Origin: Termitomyces sp. T153
Lineage: Eukaryota > Basidiomycota > Agaricomycetes > Agaricales > Lyophyllaceae
DNA length: 64,000 bases
Direction of reading: 5' to 3'
Assembly (NCBI GenBank): GCA_018296165.2
Contig: JACKQL020000036.1
Coordinates: forward strand, 1-64,000
Below the pieces are notes generated by a model, which saw only the letters and a program-made list of their open reading frames with translations, was not told where the DNA came from and searched no databases. Shown one piece after another: positions 23,910 through 35,700 of this stretch. Position numbers and translations under genes: made by a program. Each line of letters begins with the position of its first letter. Positions within the stretch are counted from its first letter, which is position 1.

Positions 23910-25079
23910 TGTCAGGTTCCACTGACCACAGGGGCTCAGCTGCACTGGGCAAATCCTTACTAGGCAGATGTGATTCCCTGCACTAATAACTGGGCACTCA
24001 GAGAAGTCCTAAATGTGGGGGGCTTGTGAGGATGAGTGATGGGAAGTGATCCGAGCAAGTCTGGGGTGGTCTGGAGAAGTGTAGGACAAGTTGCAAAGAA
24101 AGAGACAGGCTTGGCAGAGTGTCAGGTACAAGTCCCTAAGTGAGTATTGTAGGTGTGGAGGAAGCAGAGGCTATGTGAGTAATAGGAGCAGAGCTGGAGC
24201 TTGATGGGGGATCAATAGAAGTTGATGGAGTTCAGGACCAAGCAAGTAGCAAGGTCTGGAGTTGGTTTAAAGAATGCTTGAGGTTCATAATCATAAGTGC
24301 AGAATTCATGAAAGTGTTAAGAGTTGAAAAGAACTTGAGCACAATGAAGGAAACAGATCCAATGAGACAAGATGGAGCTGAACAGAATGAGGCAGAGTCA
24401 AGGTGAGATTGAGACAAGAACAAAAATAGATTCAAGTAGAGATGCAAAATGATAATGGGGACAATAACAGAATAGAGACAAGACAAGACTGGGAGACTGA
24501 GAGTAAAGGAAATGTAACACAGAACACAAAATATGAGAAAGAAACAATCAGACCATAGGTAATGTTGAGCAATAGGTAATATCAAGACTAGAGTATGAGG
24601 AGCTACTCTATGACTTATATACTGGCTACTGGAGTGCTCCAGGGGACAGCAGGTGTAGTGGCAGGGCTTGGCAGGGCTCAGCGGCATTGACAGGTGTCAG
24701 TTGTGATCAGAGAGCAGGCTGCATTGATATCTTGATGGGATCAGTTGGGGACACAGGCCATTCCAAAGTAGTCATAATACTCTGGAGTGGGTTGGGGGAA
24801 CCAGGTTGATGGGCTAGTGACATATGACGGAGTCAGGAATGTTGGGTAGAATGGTTCCAGGGGTTTAGGAGATCCAGGAGAAGCATTGGCAGCTGTGAAG
24901 AAGATGTTGGAGTTGGCCAGGGAGGCCATTGGAGTTTGCTAGAGAAGTGTCAGAGTTGCCCAGAGTAGGCATGGAGGGTGTACAATGGTTGGGGGATTGA
25001 GGGGGACATTGGGGGGGGAGCTCCATGGAAGTGAGCAGGCTGGGAATGGGGTCAGGGGTCCAGAGAGTGGGTCATGACA
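23910..25079 (-). repeat. Antisense solo LTR (copy C of the 1.15-kb family)
   Basis: The reverse complement runs from TGTCATGACCC to GGAACCTGACA and matches the LTRs at 31582 and 38905 from end to end, including the TATATAAG promoter-like box (rc near 24605-24625). Flanks ACATG (23905-23909) and GCATG (25080-25084) are a 5-bp target duplication with one transition. It therefore inserted into the gypsy element as an LTR element and later lost its interior by LTR-LTR recombination. Confidence 0.85.
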
Positions 25080-25345
25080 GCATGTGCATCACCCCCAGAG
25101 CTGGAGGAGAATTTTTAGTTGAGCAACAGATGAGGTGTACACCTCCATCACTGGGTGCTAACAGGTTCTCATGTCTGTCAATAAAAAATGAAACTGCCTT
25201 TTCTGATGCCCTTCATTCTAAGACAGAAGAACCTCAGCATCTCTCTTCAGACATACAAATACCAACTCTGGAGCCCCCATTGAGCTCCCTGACACCTCCT
25301 AGGATCTGCCAGTGCAGCCCCACCTGAGCACATTAAATGCCCTGA

Positions 25346-28300
25346 CAGTATGTGATGGCTTCCAGCCTGTTCACCAACTCTCTGCACCTCAATGTGGAGA
25401 TCAAGATGATGGTTACCCAGCAAACCCACAGAGTTATAGCTCTTCTGGATAGCAGAGCAACAGGACTGTTCCTAGACTTGGAGTTTGTTAAACACCATGG
25501 CCTGACCATACAGCCCCTCCCCAAGCCCATTCCAGTTTACAACATCAACAGAATGCCTAACAAAGCAGGTGCCATCAACTCTGTGGTTGACCTGGTCCTC
25601 TGCTATCAGAATCATGTGGAGCATGCCATTTTTGCTGTCACCAGCTTGGGTAGGCAGGACATAATCCTTAGTTTTATGTGGCTCTGCAAGCACAACTCCA
25701 AGGTAGATTGGGCCAAGAGAGAGGTAATCATGAGCAGGTGCCCTCAGAAGTGCTCCACCTGTGCCACTGAGGACAGAGAAGAACACTGGGCCTGAGTTTG
25801 AAAGCATGCTGCCATCCACACATGTTATACCAGGCCTCTCCCTTTCATTGATCTAGACCTCCTGGATCTCCCATCTCTGGCATTCCCTTGTAGAGAGGCC
25901 CTCTACAAGAATGACCAGAGCAGTGGTGGGGCCCTAGAAGAGGAACATGGAGAGGAGTTTGGTGGCATACACAAGCTGGAGCTCCCAGACAAAGCAGTAG
26001 AAGTGGAGGACCAGATCTATGCTACCCCCATACACCCACTGCTCTCTATTGCAGATCTGGGCTAGCCAGACCACATCCCAGCAGCTGGCCCAGGTGTTTG
26101 CTGCTAATGCCACACTCTAAGAGTTCCAAGATGTTGTACCCCCCTACCTCCATGCATTCAAGGATGTGTTCTCCAAAGCCTTGTTTGACTCACTTCTGGA
26201 GTGCAAGTAGTGGGACCATGCCATTGAACTGCTGCTGGATTCCACACCTTCCAGCTGTAAGGTCTACTCACTTGTGCCCAGGGAGCAGGACAAGCTTGAC
26301 ACCTTTCTGTGAGAAAACCTGGACTCTAGTCATATCCACCCTTCCAAATCTCTAATGGCTTCTCCAGTCTTCTTCATCAAAAAGAAGGACAGTTCACTCC
26401 AACTGGTTCAGAATTATTGGGTTCTCAATGCCATGACAGTAAAGAATTGCTACCCCTCCTTCCTCATCTCCAAGCTCATCAACAACCTCTGGGGTGTGCA
26501 GTACTTCACTAAACTGGACATCCAGTGGGGCTATAACAACATGCATATCCAGGAGGGAGACAAGTGGAAGGCCACCTTCTGGACCAACCAAGGATTGTTT
26601 GAGCCACTCATTATGTTCTTCAGACTCACCAACAGCCCTGCCACCTTCCAGACCATGATGAACAACATCTTCCAGGACCTCATCACAGAGGGTGTAGTGT
26701 GCATATACCTCAATGACATTCTCATCCACACCAAAACACTGGAGGAGTACCATCAGATCACTTGCCTTGTCTTGGAACACCTCTGACAGCACCAGCTCTA
26801 CCTCAAACTGGAGAAGTGTGAGTTTTGAACAGATCTGGATTGAGTATCTCAGCCTGATCATCTCACACAGAGCTGTGAAGATGGACCTAGTGAAGGTAGC
26901 AGGTATGGCAGAGTGGCTGGAGCCCAAGAACAAGAAGGAGGTACAGGTGTTCCTTCGTTTTGCAAACTTCTACCAGAGATTCATCCAGGACTTCTCACAC
27001 CATGCCCATCTACTATTTGACCTCACTGGAAAGGATGTTACGTGGAGTTGGGGACCTCTGGAGCAGGCAGCCTTCAATGCCCTCAAGTGTGCCATGACCT
27101 CTGAACTCATCCTCCTCTTCCTGGACAACAACTCCCCCTTCCAGGTGGAAGCCAACAGCTCCAACTTTGCCACTGGGGCTGTTCTTTCACAGCAATCCCT
27201 GGAGGATGGGAAGTGGCATCTGGTGGCCTTCTACTTCAAGAGTCTAAACACAGTAGAGTGGAACTACAAAATCCATGACAAGGAGATGCTGGCCATTATC
27301 TGGTCATTTGAGGAGTGGTGGCACTTCCTGAAAGGTGTGCAGCACAAGTTTGAGGTCTGGACAGATCATAAGAACCTCAAATACTTCTGGACAGCCAAGA
27401 AGCTCAATTGCTGACAGGCCTGGTGGTCCCTCTACCTTGCTAACTTTGACTTCTTGTTGCACCACAAGCCTGGCCAGAGCATGGGGAAACCAGATGCCCT
27501 GTTCAGAAGAGTGGACCATGGCACAGGGAGGGAGGATAACAGCAACATCATGCTCCTCCACCCCAAACTGTTCACAATCTGAGCCATGGAGGATCTAGCC
27601 ATTGAAGAAGCAGAGGTGGACCTTCAGATGAATGGGCCCTCCAGGATGGGATTCTGATCTTCAAGGATCATATCTATGTGCCCAACATTCTGGAGCTCCA
27701 TCAGAGGATTGTGGAGCAACACCACAACTCCCACATCATGGGGCACCCTGAACAATGAAAAACATTGGAGCTGGTATTGTGGAACTACTAGTGGCCCCAG
27801 ACGTCCCAGTATATTGGGTCCTACACTAGTACATGTGATCTCTGTCTCCAGACCAAGCCCCAACACCACCTCTCCTATAGACAGCTACACCTGCTGCCCA
27901 TGCCTGCAGAACAATGGAGCATGGCTTCCATGGACTTCATCATAAAACTCCCTGACACCCACAGTTACAACACAATCATAGTGGTGGTGGACCTGGATGG
28001 CATACAAGTGCACTTCATTCTGACCCACACCACCTGCTCCACCATGGGCACCACAAACCTGTACTGGAGGAATATCTGGAAGCTCCATGGCCTCTCTGAT
28101 GCCTATGTCTCTAATCAGGGACCACAATTCATGGCAGACTTCACCAGAGAGCTCTACCAACTACTCAGTATGAAGCTTCACACCTCCACCACCTACCACC
28201 TGCAGTTCAACAACCAGACCAAATGTGTAAACCAGGAGTTGGAGCAGTACCTTCACCTTTTCTGCAATGAGCACCAGGATGACTGAGATGAACTCTTCCC

Positions 28301-28990
28301 CAATGCCGAGTTCCAATACAACAACCATGTTCATGCATCCACCCAGTTCTCCCCATTCTTCCTCAACACTGGACAGCACCCACACATGGGCTTCAAACCC
28401 CAGGCCCAACCCTCAGAGAATGAAGCAGTAAACAAATTTGTGGACTGGATAAAAAGAGGAGGCCTGAGCAGCACTAGCAAAGGCAAAGGATGACATGACA
28501 CATTACTATGACTGCAGAAGGACCCCAGGGCACAGATACCAGCCCAGAGATTGAGTCTATCTGGATGCCTCCAACATTATGACTACCCAACCCTTGAAAA
28601 AGCTGTCACACCACCAGTTGGGACATTTCACAGTAGAATGGCAGATAGGGCCCCTAGCCTATTAACTCTGGCTCCCCACAGGGATGCACCAGCTTTATCC
28701 AGTATTCAATGTGGTCAAACTAACTCTGGCCTCCAAGGATCCCATTCTGGGGCAACGCCTTCCACCCCTGCCACCCCCAGTGGTGGTTGACAGCAATGAG
28801 GAGTATGAAGTGGAGGAAATCCTAGATAGTTGTTTATTCTGGAGACAATTACAATACAAAGTAAAGTGGAAGGGCTATGGGATTAAGAATATCTCCTGAG
28901 AACCATGGGAGAATATGCATGCTCCTGGACTTATCAAGGAGTTCCACAGGAGACACCCAGATGCTCCATGTGCCATATAAGGAATCTACC
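25346..28990 (+). pseudogene. Gypsy pol remnant: protease, RT, RNase H, integrase, chromodomain
   Basis: Protease (25346-25795) shows ALLDSRATGLF where DSGA is normal. RT (26098-26833) has KLDIQWGY (motif A) and YLNDIL where YLDDIL is normal. RNase H lies at about 27100-27414 (DHKNLKYF). The integrase core (27900-28290) has MDFIIKLP, VSNQGPQF where SDQGPQF is normal, and a downstream glutamate region. A chromodomain (about 28800-28990) has YEVEEILD..YKVKWKGYG..EPWENM. All three active-site changes fit single G-to-A transitions. Many stops are present, so it is dead. Confidence 0.92.
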
Positions 28991-29056
28991 CTATTTTGCC
29001 AGTGGACTGAGCATTCAAGGACTTCTTTTACCCCATGCATCAAGATGCCACATGCT

Positions 29057-29066
29057 AGAGGGGGGG
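29057..29066 (+). promoter_or_regulatory. Gypsy polypurine tract
   Basis: AGAGGGGGGG directly before the 3' LTR with a TGA spacer; primes plus-strand DNA synthesis in LTR elements. Confidence 0.7.
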
Positions 29067-29069
29067 TGA

Positions 29070-29439
29070 TATCAGGGGACTTCCATTTCTGACTTTTGCA
29101 ACCTATTCCAGTGCCTCTGCAGCTTGTTTGATGTCTCTGGAGCTCATTTCAGAACCCTGGAGATCTCCAGAGAACTGTGGAGTTCTCTATATAACATTAC
29201 TGATCATCATCCTAGAGTTAGAATTGGCTCCAGCCTTGTGTACAATAATTCCCATGCCTCTGCCTCCCACTGATGCACTGCACTAAGCAGTGGGAATCCT
29301 TAGACTTGTTCTCTTCAGATTCCTCTCTGCTAGATGATTAGTTACTGATTGTATTGTCATCTACTCCTGCTAAAATACTTTGGATTCTCCTCTGCTAGCT
29401 GCATGACTCCAATCCACTGCCCCAGAGGTCACCCTTACA
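29070..29439 (+). repeat. Gypsy 3' LTR
   Basis: 370 bp, starting TATCAGGGGACTTCC (TG changed to TA) and ending CACCCTTACA. Homologous to 22256-22620 along its length. Confidence 0.9.
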
Positions 29440-31104
29440 CCCATGTTATGAATTCTTATATTGGTGGGCTCTATAAGGGATGCTCATGAACTCAGAATAG
29501 CTGTGGCTGATTCTGAAGCTCATTCAAGAGAGCTGGGCTAAAATTACTATGAGGGAGCAGATACATGCCACTCTCCTCCTTCAAGAGTTCCACTCGATCT
29601 CCTTTTACACAGCTCCAGACATTAAAGACCATACTGTGTGGCATGTCATGAAGTTGACTCTGGAAGAGTTAGAAACATCTCTTCTCAGAGGGGACCACCA
29701 TTGGCAACCAGTCCCCTTGCCTTCATGGTTGTCAACTATGCTTGGCTGTATAGATAACAACACATAGGGAGTGGGACTTACTCAAGTTCTGATCAGCCAT
29801 CACTTCAACATCAACACATGGGCACAGTATATTCTGCACCATGCCCACCCAGGTTCACAGAACCTGTACTCAGGTGTGGTCATCAATGCTTCATTATGCA
29901 TAGACTGCTGCTCAGTCTTCAGATATGTATTGGATCAGGCACTTGCCCCAACTACACCACATGCATGAACAGCCTATATGAGGCTGTTTGCTATGGTGGC
30001 TGCTCAACCTTGTCTCTATTGATATGCAGTTGACAACTACCCATGCTCATGTAGAGGAGTTTACTCCTTTTACCCCCTACATCTTCACTCTGCATAGGTT
30101 GCAAGTGCTGCCTATGCAAGTTAACAACCTCAGTGAAATGGAGGTGATATGTCACCTCCTGGCAAACTGCATGCTCCCCACATGGGTGAATCATGTGTAT
30201 ACCTATGGTATATGCTCTCTCAATCACCACTGGTTAGGAAGTGCACTACATGCAGACCTGTTCATGAGGGTCAACAATGAATGCCATTGTTAACTCCAGA
30301 CCATTGGTGTGCCCCCTGCTTTGGAGGGGTACAATGAGTGGTATGCCCCCACCACTGATGATCAGGAGTGCTTCTGAGTGCTCCTGCAACTCCACAAGAG
30401 CTGAGGCCACTCTCCACTCCATGCAGCTGAATGGCTGTGCTATGGTGAGGTGGGCATCTTCACTCACCTCCTGTATTGCCCTGCAGAGGTGGTGAGAGCC
30501 TCCCTTGCAAAAGTGAAGGAGCCATTTTCCATGGTTCCTCCATTGAGTGCAGCTCCAACCTCAGCCACTACCAACCCTGCTACAAGCTCTATTGCATCCT
30601 CTCAGGACATACCTACAGAGGAGTCCATGGAACTGGACTATGCCAACAACTCTCCAGCACCCATGAATCTCCACCCAGAGATGACTCCACAAGTTGTCTC
30701 TAGCCCCTCAGATGCAGCCATAGCAACTAACATTGCTATCCTGGCCATTCCTGAGGCTGGACCAAGTGGCTCCATTGATATGGCTAATGCTGTATCAGAG
30801 CACTAGGCAGACATTGTGAGCAATGAGGAAGTGGCAGCCTCAAAGATGGATGAATGGGCAGGGTGAATTACCAGAGGAGTTCACCATTCAAATCAAAAAA
30901 ATGAATGTGGGACCTTGTCACCCTGCACAGTTGGGAAGCATGCTGGAATGGTACTATGTCCATCTTATCAAGTAGGACTATTTGATCCTACCACTATTCT
31001 AATGTAGGGATCCATGCTTGGATTCCAGTGAGACTCATGGGTAGGATGCTGTATCCCACCCCCTTATTTGTGCTCTGATTTTCCATGAGTCCATTGATGG
31101 ACTC
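29440..31104 (+). pseudogene. Right internal part of outer LTR element, unidentified frames
   Basis: Open frames at 29988-30293 and 30450-30806 give a polypeptide of unknown type; the second is Ser/Pro/Thr-rich and acidic (contains EESMELDYANN). Stops separate the pieces. No known domain recognised; it may be gag-like or captured DNA. Codon and CpG use match the decayed transposons rather than host genes. Confidence 0.3.
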
Positions 31105-31113
31105 AAAAGGGGG
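31105..31113 (+). promoter_or_regulatory. Outer element polypurine tract
   Basis: AAAAGGGGG two bases before the right LTR of the outer element. Confidence 0.6.
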
Positions 31114-31115
31114 TA

Positions 31116-31335
31116 TGTAACAGAGCACTCATTACCCCTCAGTAGCAATTGCTCTTCAATGTTAACTTATTTATGTTATTATTAAGTAGCATCACATGAC
31201 ACTACCTTTAAATACTCATATTATAATTATATAAGGCAGCACCTTACTTCATACTTTGTAGACAAGATCAATTGACTGGTTTTGACTTATGAGGTGTGAA
31301 CTGTAAGTTGGGCAAACTGTAATGGAAACATTACA
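31116..31335 (+). repeat. Outer element LTR, right
   Basis: 220 bp, TGTAACAGAG to AACATTACA, pair of 19591-19796. Confidence 0.75.
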
Positions 31336-31581
31336 CTCCACTTTGCCATGCTTTTATTGCTGTTGCCAACATTGATCCTGTTTCAGTTCTGCCAGCTCAG
31401 CCTATGCTAATCTATTTGAACCTGATTCTGATAATGTTGACCTGACCAACAGTGTGCAGCACTCTCTGCCCAAAAATGGGCCCTTCATGTACTTTGATGG
31501 ATAAGCTGGATTTGGTGGGAGTATTTCTTCTTGTGTCATGTTGGATAGGTGGGAGTGTTGGACACATGGGAGCATTGAAGT

Positions 31582-32729
31582 TGTCACAACCCGTTTTCTA
31601 GACCCCCGCACATTGCCCAACAACCCCCCGCCCTCCCAGAACCTCCCCTGATGCCTCACCAAACTTCCACAGTGCTCTGTGCCTACTCCAGCTAACTCTG
31701 ACACATCCTTGGCTAACTCCAATGGCCCCCTGGCCAACTCCAACATCTTTCCCACAGTCAGCAATGCTTCCTCTGGATCTCCTGAGCCCCTGGTACCATT
31801 CCCCTGCCATGCCTGACCCTGTTACATGTCATCAACTCAACACCCTGGTTCCTCCAACTTACTTTGGAGTATCACAATGACCTCAGAACAGCCCACATCA
31901 CCAATTGATCCCATCAACATATTAATGCAGCCCACCCTCTAATTGTAACCAACACCTGTCAACTCCATCAAGCTCCACCAAGCCCCACTGCCATAGCCAA
32001 CATTCCCCAGAGCTCTCCAATAGTCAGTATATAAGATGTAGAGTAGCTCTTCATACTCTAGTCTTGATATTGCTTAACGTTACCTATGGTCTGATGGTTT
32101 CTCTCTCATGTTTCATGTTCCATGTCTTGTTTTCTTACTCTCAGTCTCCCTGTCTCGTCTCATCTCTATTTTGTTATCATTTCATTATTGTTTTGTGTCT
32201 CTGCCTGAATCTATTCTCATTCTTGTCTCAACCTCATCTCGACTCCATCTCATTTTGTTTGACTCCATCTTGTCTCATTTGATCTGTCCCATCCATTGTG
32301 TTCCTATCTTTCCCAACCTTTAACATCTTCATGAACCCCACAATTACAATTACAAATCCCCAACACTCTTTAACCAACTCCAGACCTCGCTACATGGTTG
32401 GCTCCAAACTCTATCAACCTCTGTCAATCCCCCATCAAACTCTGGCTCCACTTCCATCACTTGCATAGCCTCTGACTCCTCCGCACCCACAATACTCCCA
32501 TACAGACTTATGCCTGAGCCCCACCAAGCTGGTCCCCCTTCTCACAGCTCATCCCCTACTTATCTGGACATCCCCAGACTTGCTTGGATCAATCTCCACC
32601 AACTATCCTCACAAGTCCCCAGTGTTTTAGGACACCTCCGCATACCCAGTTGTCAGTGCAGGGAATCACGTCTGCCTGGTAAGGACTTGCCCAGTGTAGC
32701 TGAGCCCCCATGGTCAGCGGAACCTGACA
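31582..32729 (+). repeat. 5' LTR, 1,148 bp
   Basis: Contains AGTCAGTATATAAGATG (about 32019-32035), a TATA-like box, followed by pyrimidine-rich transcribed-looking sequence. Aligns with 38905-40052 without net length change; the differences are almost all transitions. Confidence 0.95.
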
Positions 32730-35700
32730 TAATATCAAGACTCTATCTTACTCCGTTTGTGATGTCCATGCTAGCTCTGCACTCATGTTTGCCAAACACT
32801 TCCAATGTCTATGGTCAACCCATGCCTGGAAACTCTTATGATTCATATGGCCCTGCCTAATTTGCCAAGGCACATTGAGTTGCAGACCTGACACCAAATG
32901 TCCCTTCCACTCCAGTTACACCCACACAATGGCCCTCTCCACGGACACCCTCCCCACCCATGCCCAACCCTACACCACTCCTACAGACCACCTCCCACCC
33001 TTCCCCTACCCTCTCCACCAGCTCTGCTTCCCTGCAAAGGTCAACCCTGACGTCACCAAAAGCAGCATGCTAAACCCCGACAATAATTCAATCCAATGAT
33101 CAATAAACTTCTCTGGCACTGCACCCCCACCCCTCCAACAATAATAACACAAACCCACTGCAAAAAATCACCCATTGCATGAAGAAGATCACCAATCCCA
33201 CCAGAACAATGATGAGACCACTGAGAACGCACTTCCCCAAAGCCCACCTTTGGATCCATCAACCCACAAGCAACTCTGCAAGCTGTCAGGACAAACCCAG
33301 CGAGTCCCCAACAGCATCATAACCCAATAGCAGAACCCTGCTACCATGCCAGCAGACCATCCAACTTTCACTTGCACCCACCCCCAGGAAATTCCACCCT
33401 CCCACACTAGCTCTGCTATCATCGGAATCAAGCTCAAGCCAGTAAACCCACCAACAACAAAGCAAGATCTCAAAACTGATGCTATACCCAATCCCAGAAA
33501 CCACTTCCAGAGTCAGTTAGGACCCCTTGGTCAACCTGGCCATTACCTCCACCCAATAATTAGAAGGACTCCAATGCCTCCAACAACTTCAGAACAAGAC
33601 CAAGGAATTCCCAAGCCCCATGGTGGCCAAGAAAGGAAGGAACTTGCACCTCTGCCCACTAACTTGAGAACACACTCCAAAAGCACTCCCTTGACTCCAC
33701 AAAGTCATCCGGATGAATCACAATGCCCTGACTTGCAATAAGGGACCACTCTGGGCACTCCTGTGACTACTCTGAAACCCTCACCCACTACATTGACAAC
33801 TCCCCCCATTTGATTGGGAATCTCCAACATTGAAAACACTCAAGGGCGACCCCCTCCACACACTGCCTTCAGACAAGAACTCTGTTACCAAACTATGCCA
33901 CCTCCAGCAAAAGAACCCCCAGCATTGGAACCACCCCAGCTGAACAAACTATAGGAGAAAAGAGGATCCCATGTGAAGTAGTTCCCCAAAGTACTCTGAA
34001 CTTGCTGACATGTTTATATAAGGAAGGGGAAAGCCCCACCATCATCTCTGAAACCCTCGATCAACCCTCTCAAGCTCTAAAAACCCCCAACAATAAAGAA
34101 CATATGCTCCAACATCCCTGGAGGGCTTGCCTGCTAAGTGACTTGAGCGAGCTCAATGGCTCAAATAATGCCATGCCAGGTCAAGGCCACCCCAACCAAC
34201 CCCTCTGAGCCACTCCAAAGCCCCCCACGCAACTCCAGACCTGGGCAATACAACTCTGGGGCCCCTGCCCCAACTCTGACATCTAACCCAGAGGACCTAC
34301 AATGCCAACCAAAATGACAATGCTCTGCAGCACCCACCCTACAATCACAAACTGCCAGATAACAACTCTGCAAAACCTCACCTGTACACCAGGAGACATC
34401 TATCAAACTGGGACCACACTACCAGAGTACCCAGAAACAAACCCCATATGGAAAGCAATTAGTTTTTCCCCCATTGCTACCCATTCCGAATCAACATCAG
34501 AAAGATGCCACAACTCCCCAATAACAACTCAATATTGAAGAAAGTGCCACCCCACCAGCAAGGGCATCACATGCCACAACCCGCCCATGGAGCCCCAGAC
34601 CCGCCACCATACCACTCCCCTCCCCCAACAAAATGCTTCTCCAACAAGAGAATAAACTCTGGGACCCCCCAAGTAGTTTCCCCCCAAATCCCACAACACC
34701 CCTGGCAAAATCTAATCATGCCAACAGAGATTGATCCAGATGCCCAGAATGATGAAGCAGCCCCTCCAACTCTGCCCCAACAATCAAGGAACCAATGATG
34801 CCCTCTAAAGAAGCAGCACCTTTTCCCCAATTAGAAACTTAGTTGATTGCCCCACAGTGCCAAAACTTATCCTGCCCCCACTCATAGTGACCTCTGGACC
34901 ACTCCGGAGCACAAATGAAAGTTTACTCTAACCCTGCCACGAACCCCCTTGAAGTCCCAGATCAATGTCCCTCTGTGACCAACTTCCGCTGCCCTCCAAT
35001 GATCATGAACAACCACCTCCCCCAACACAGCAAAAGACTTTGCACAAAGGGATGATGGCTAGAATCACCAAAGCCTCAGAAGGCAGCCAGACCTGCTTCC
35101 CACATCCAAACCTGACTCCGGGAGCCACCACCATATGCAACAACTCCACCACTCAGTAGTAATGTCCGTTAAACATCTGCTCATCACACTGACTGAACAA
35201 AGAGGAAAACCCAACTCCAGAGCCTCCCCTTTGACTTGCATTGCCTCCAACACAGCCCTGCTAACAAGTTAAGGACCAATCCCAATCCCCACATTTGACT
35301 CCAGACCCCTAGTTTGTACAATGGAAACAATGGACTGACCAAATGCTTTCTGGACCCCCCGTTTCCCCTGCATCACCCCTGGAATCAACTCGATCAATGA
35401 ACCACCCACCAGGCTACCCTCATCCCACAACCCCACACTGTTAACTCCCATTCTGGGAGAAAGAAACAACATCCTAAACCTGCACAGACTAATTCCACCC
35501 CAACTCACCAAGCATAAAAGAGCTCTGCCAGCAAGACCAACACCCCATCAACCCTCACACCACCCTGTTACTGGCTCTGCCCTGGAAAGGGATGAAAGAC
35601 CACCAACCCCTGCACTGCCTTCATACTACTGGACCCATGCACTCTGCCAACAAACCAGTAACCCTTAGGCCCTCAATACAGTCCCCTGACACAGCTCCAC

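Larger units (their letters stand above)
22256..29439 (+). mobile_element. Ty3/gypsy chromodomain retrotransposon, decayed
   Basis: A 7.2-kb element with LTRs at 22256-22620 and 29070-29439, gag, protease, RT, RNase H, integrase and a C-terminal chromodomain in the order of Ty3/gypsy chromoviruses. A purine tract (29057-29066) precedes the 3' LTR. It is split by an antisense solo LTR at 23910-25079. Flanking 5-mers ATAAT and CCCAT do not match, so one border has been rearranged. Confidence 0.9.
19591..31335 (+). mobile_element. Outer LTR element enclosing a nested gypsy element
   Basis: Two similar repeats with TG..CA ends, 19591-19796 and 31116-31335, face the same way. The right one is preceded by a purine tract AAAAGGGGG (31105-31113), as expected of a 3' LTR. 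Between them, 22256-29439 is a different element. Removing it leaves about 4.3 kb of internal DNA with no recognised pol, so the outer element was probably non-autonomous or is very decayed. Flanking 5-mers (TAATT and CTCCA) do not match, so a clean insertion is not shown. Confidence 0.6.

Noticed and set aside
26394..26933. 179-codon minus-strand open frame
   Set aside because: Antisense shadow of the gypsy reverse transcriptase region.
22251..29444. Target-site duplication for the gypsy element
   Set aside because: Flanks ATAAT and CCCAT do not match.
18590..31335. Copia fragment and outer LTR pair as one element
   Set aside because: The copia fragment lies outside the left LTR and on the opposite strand to the purine tract and nested element.
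33189..35511. Tryptophan/glycine-rich minus-strand frames in the 8.47-kb element
   Set aside because: They follow from the C/A-rich composition of the plus strand and show no protein-family motif.
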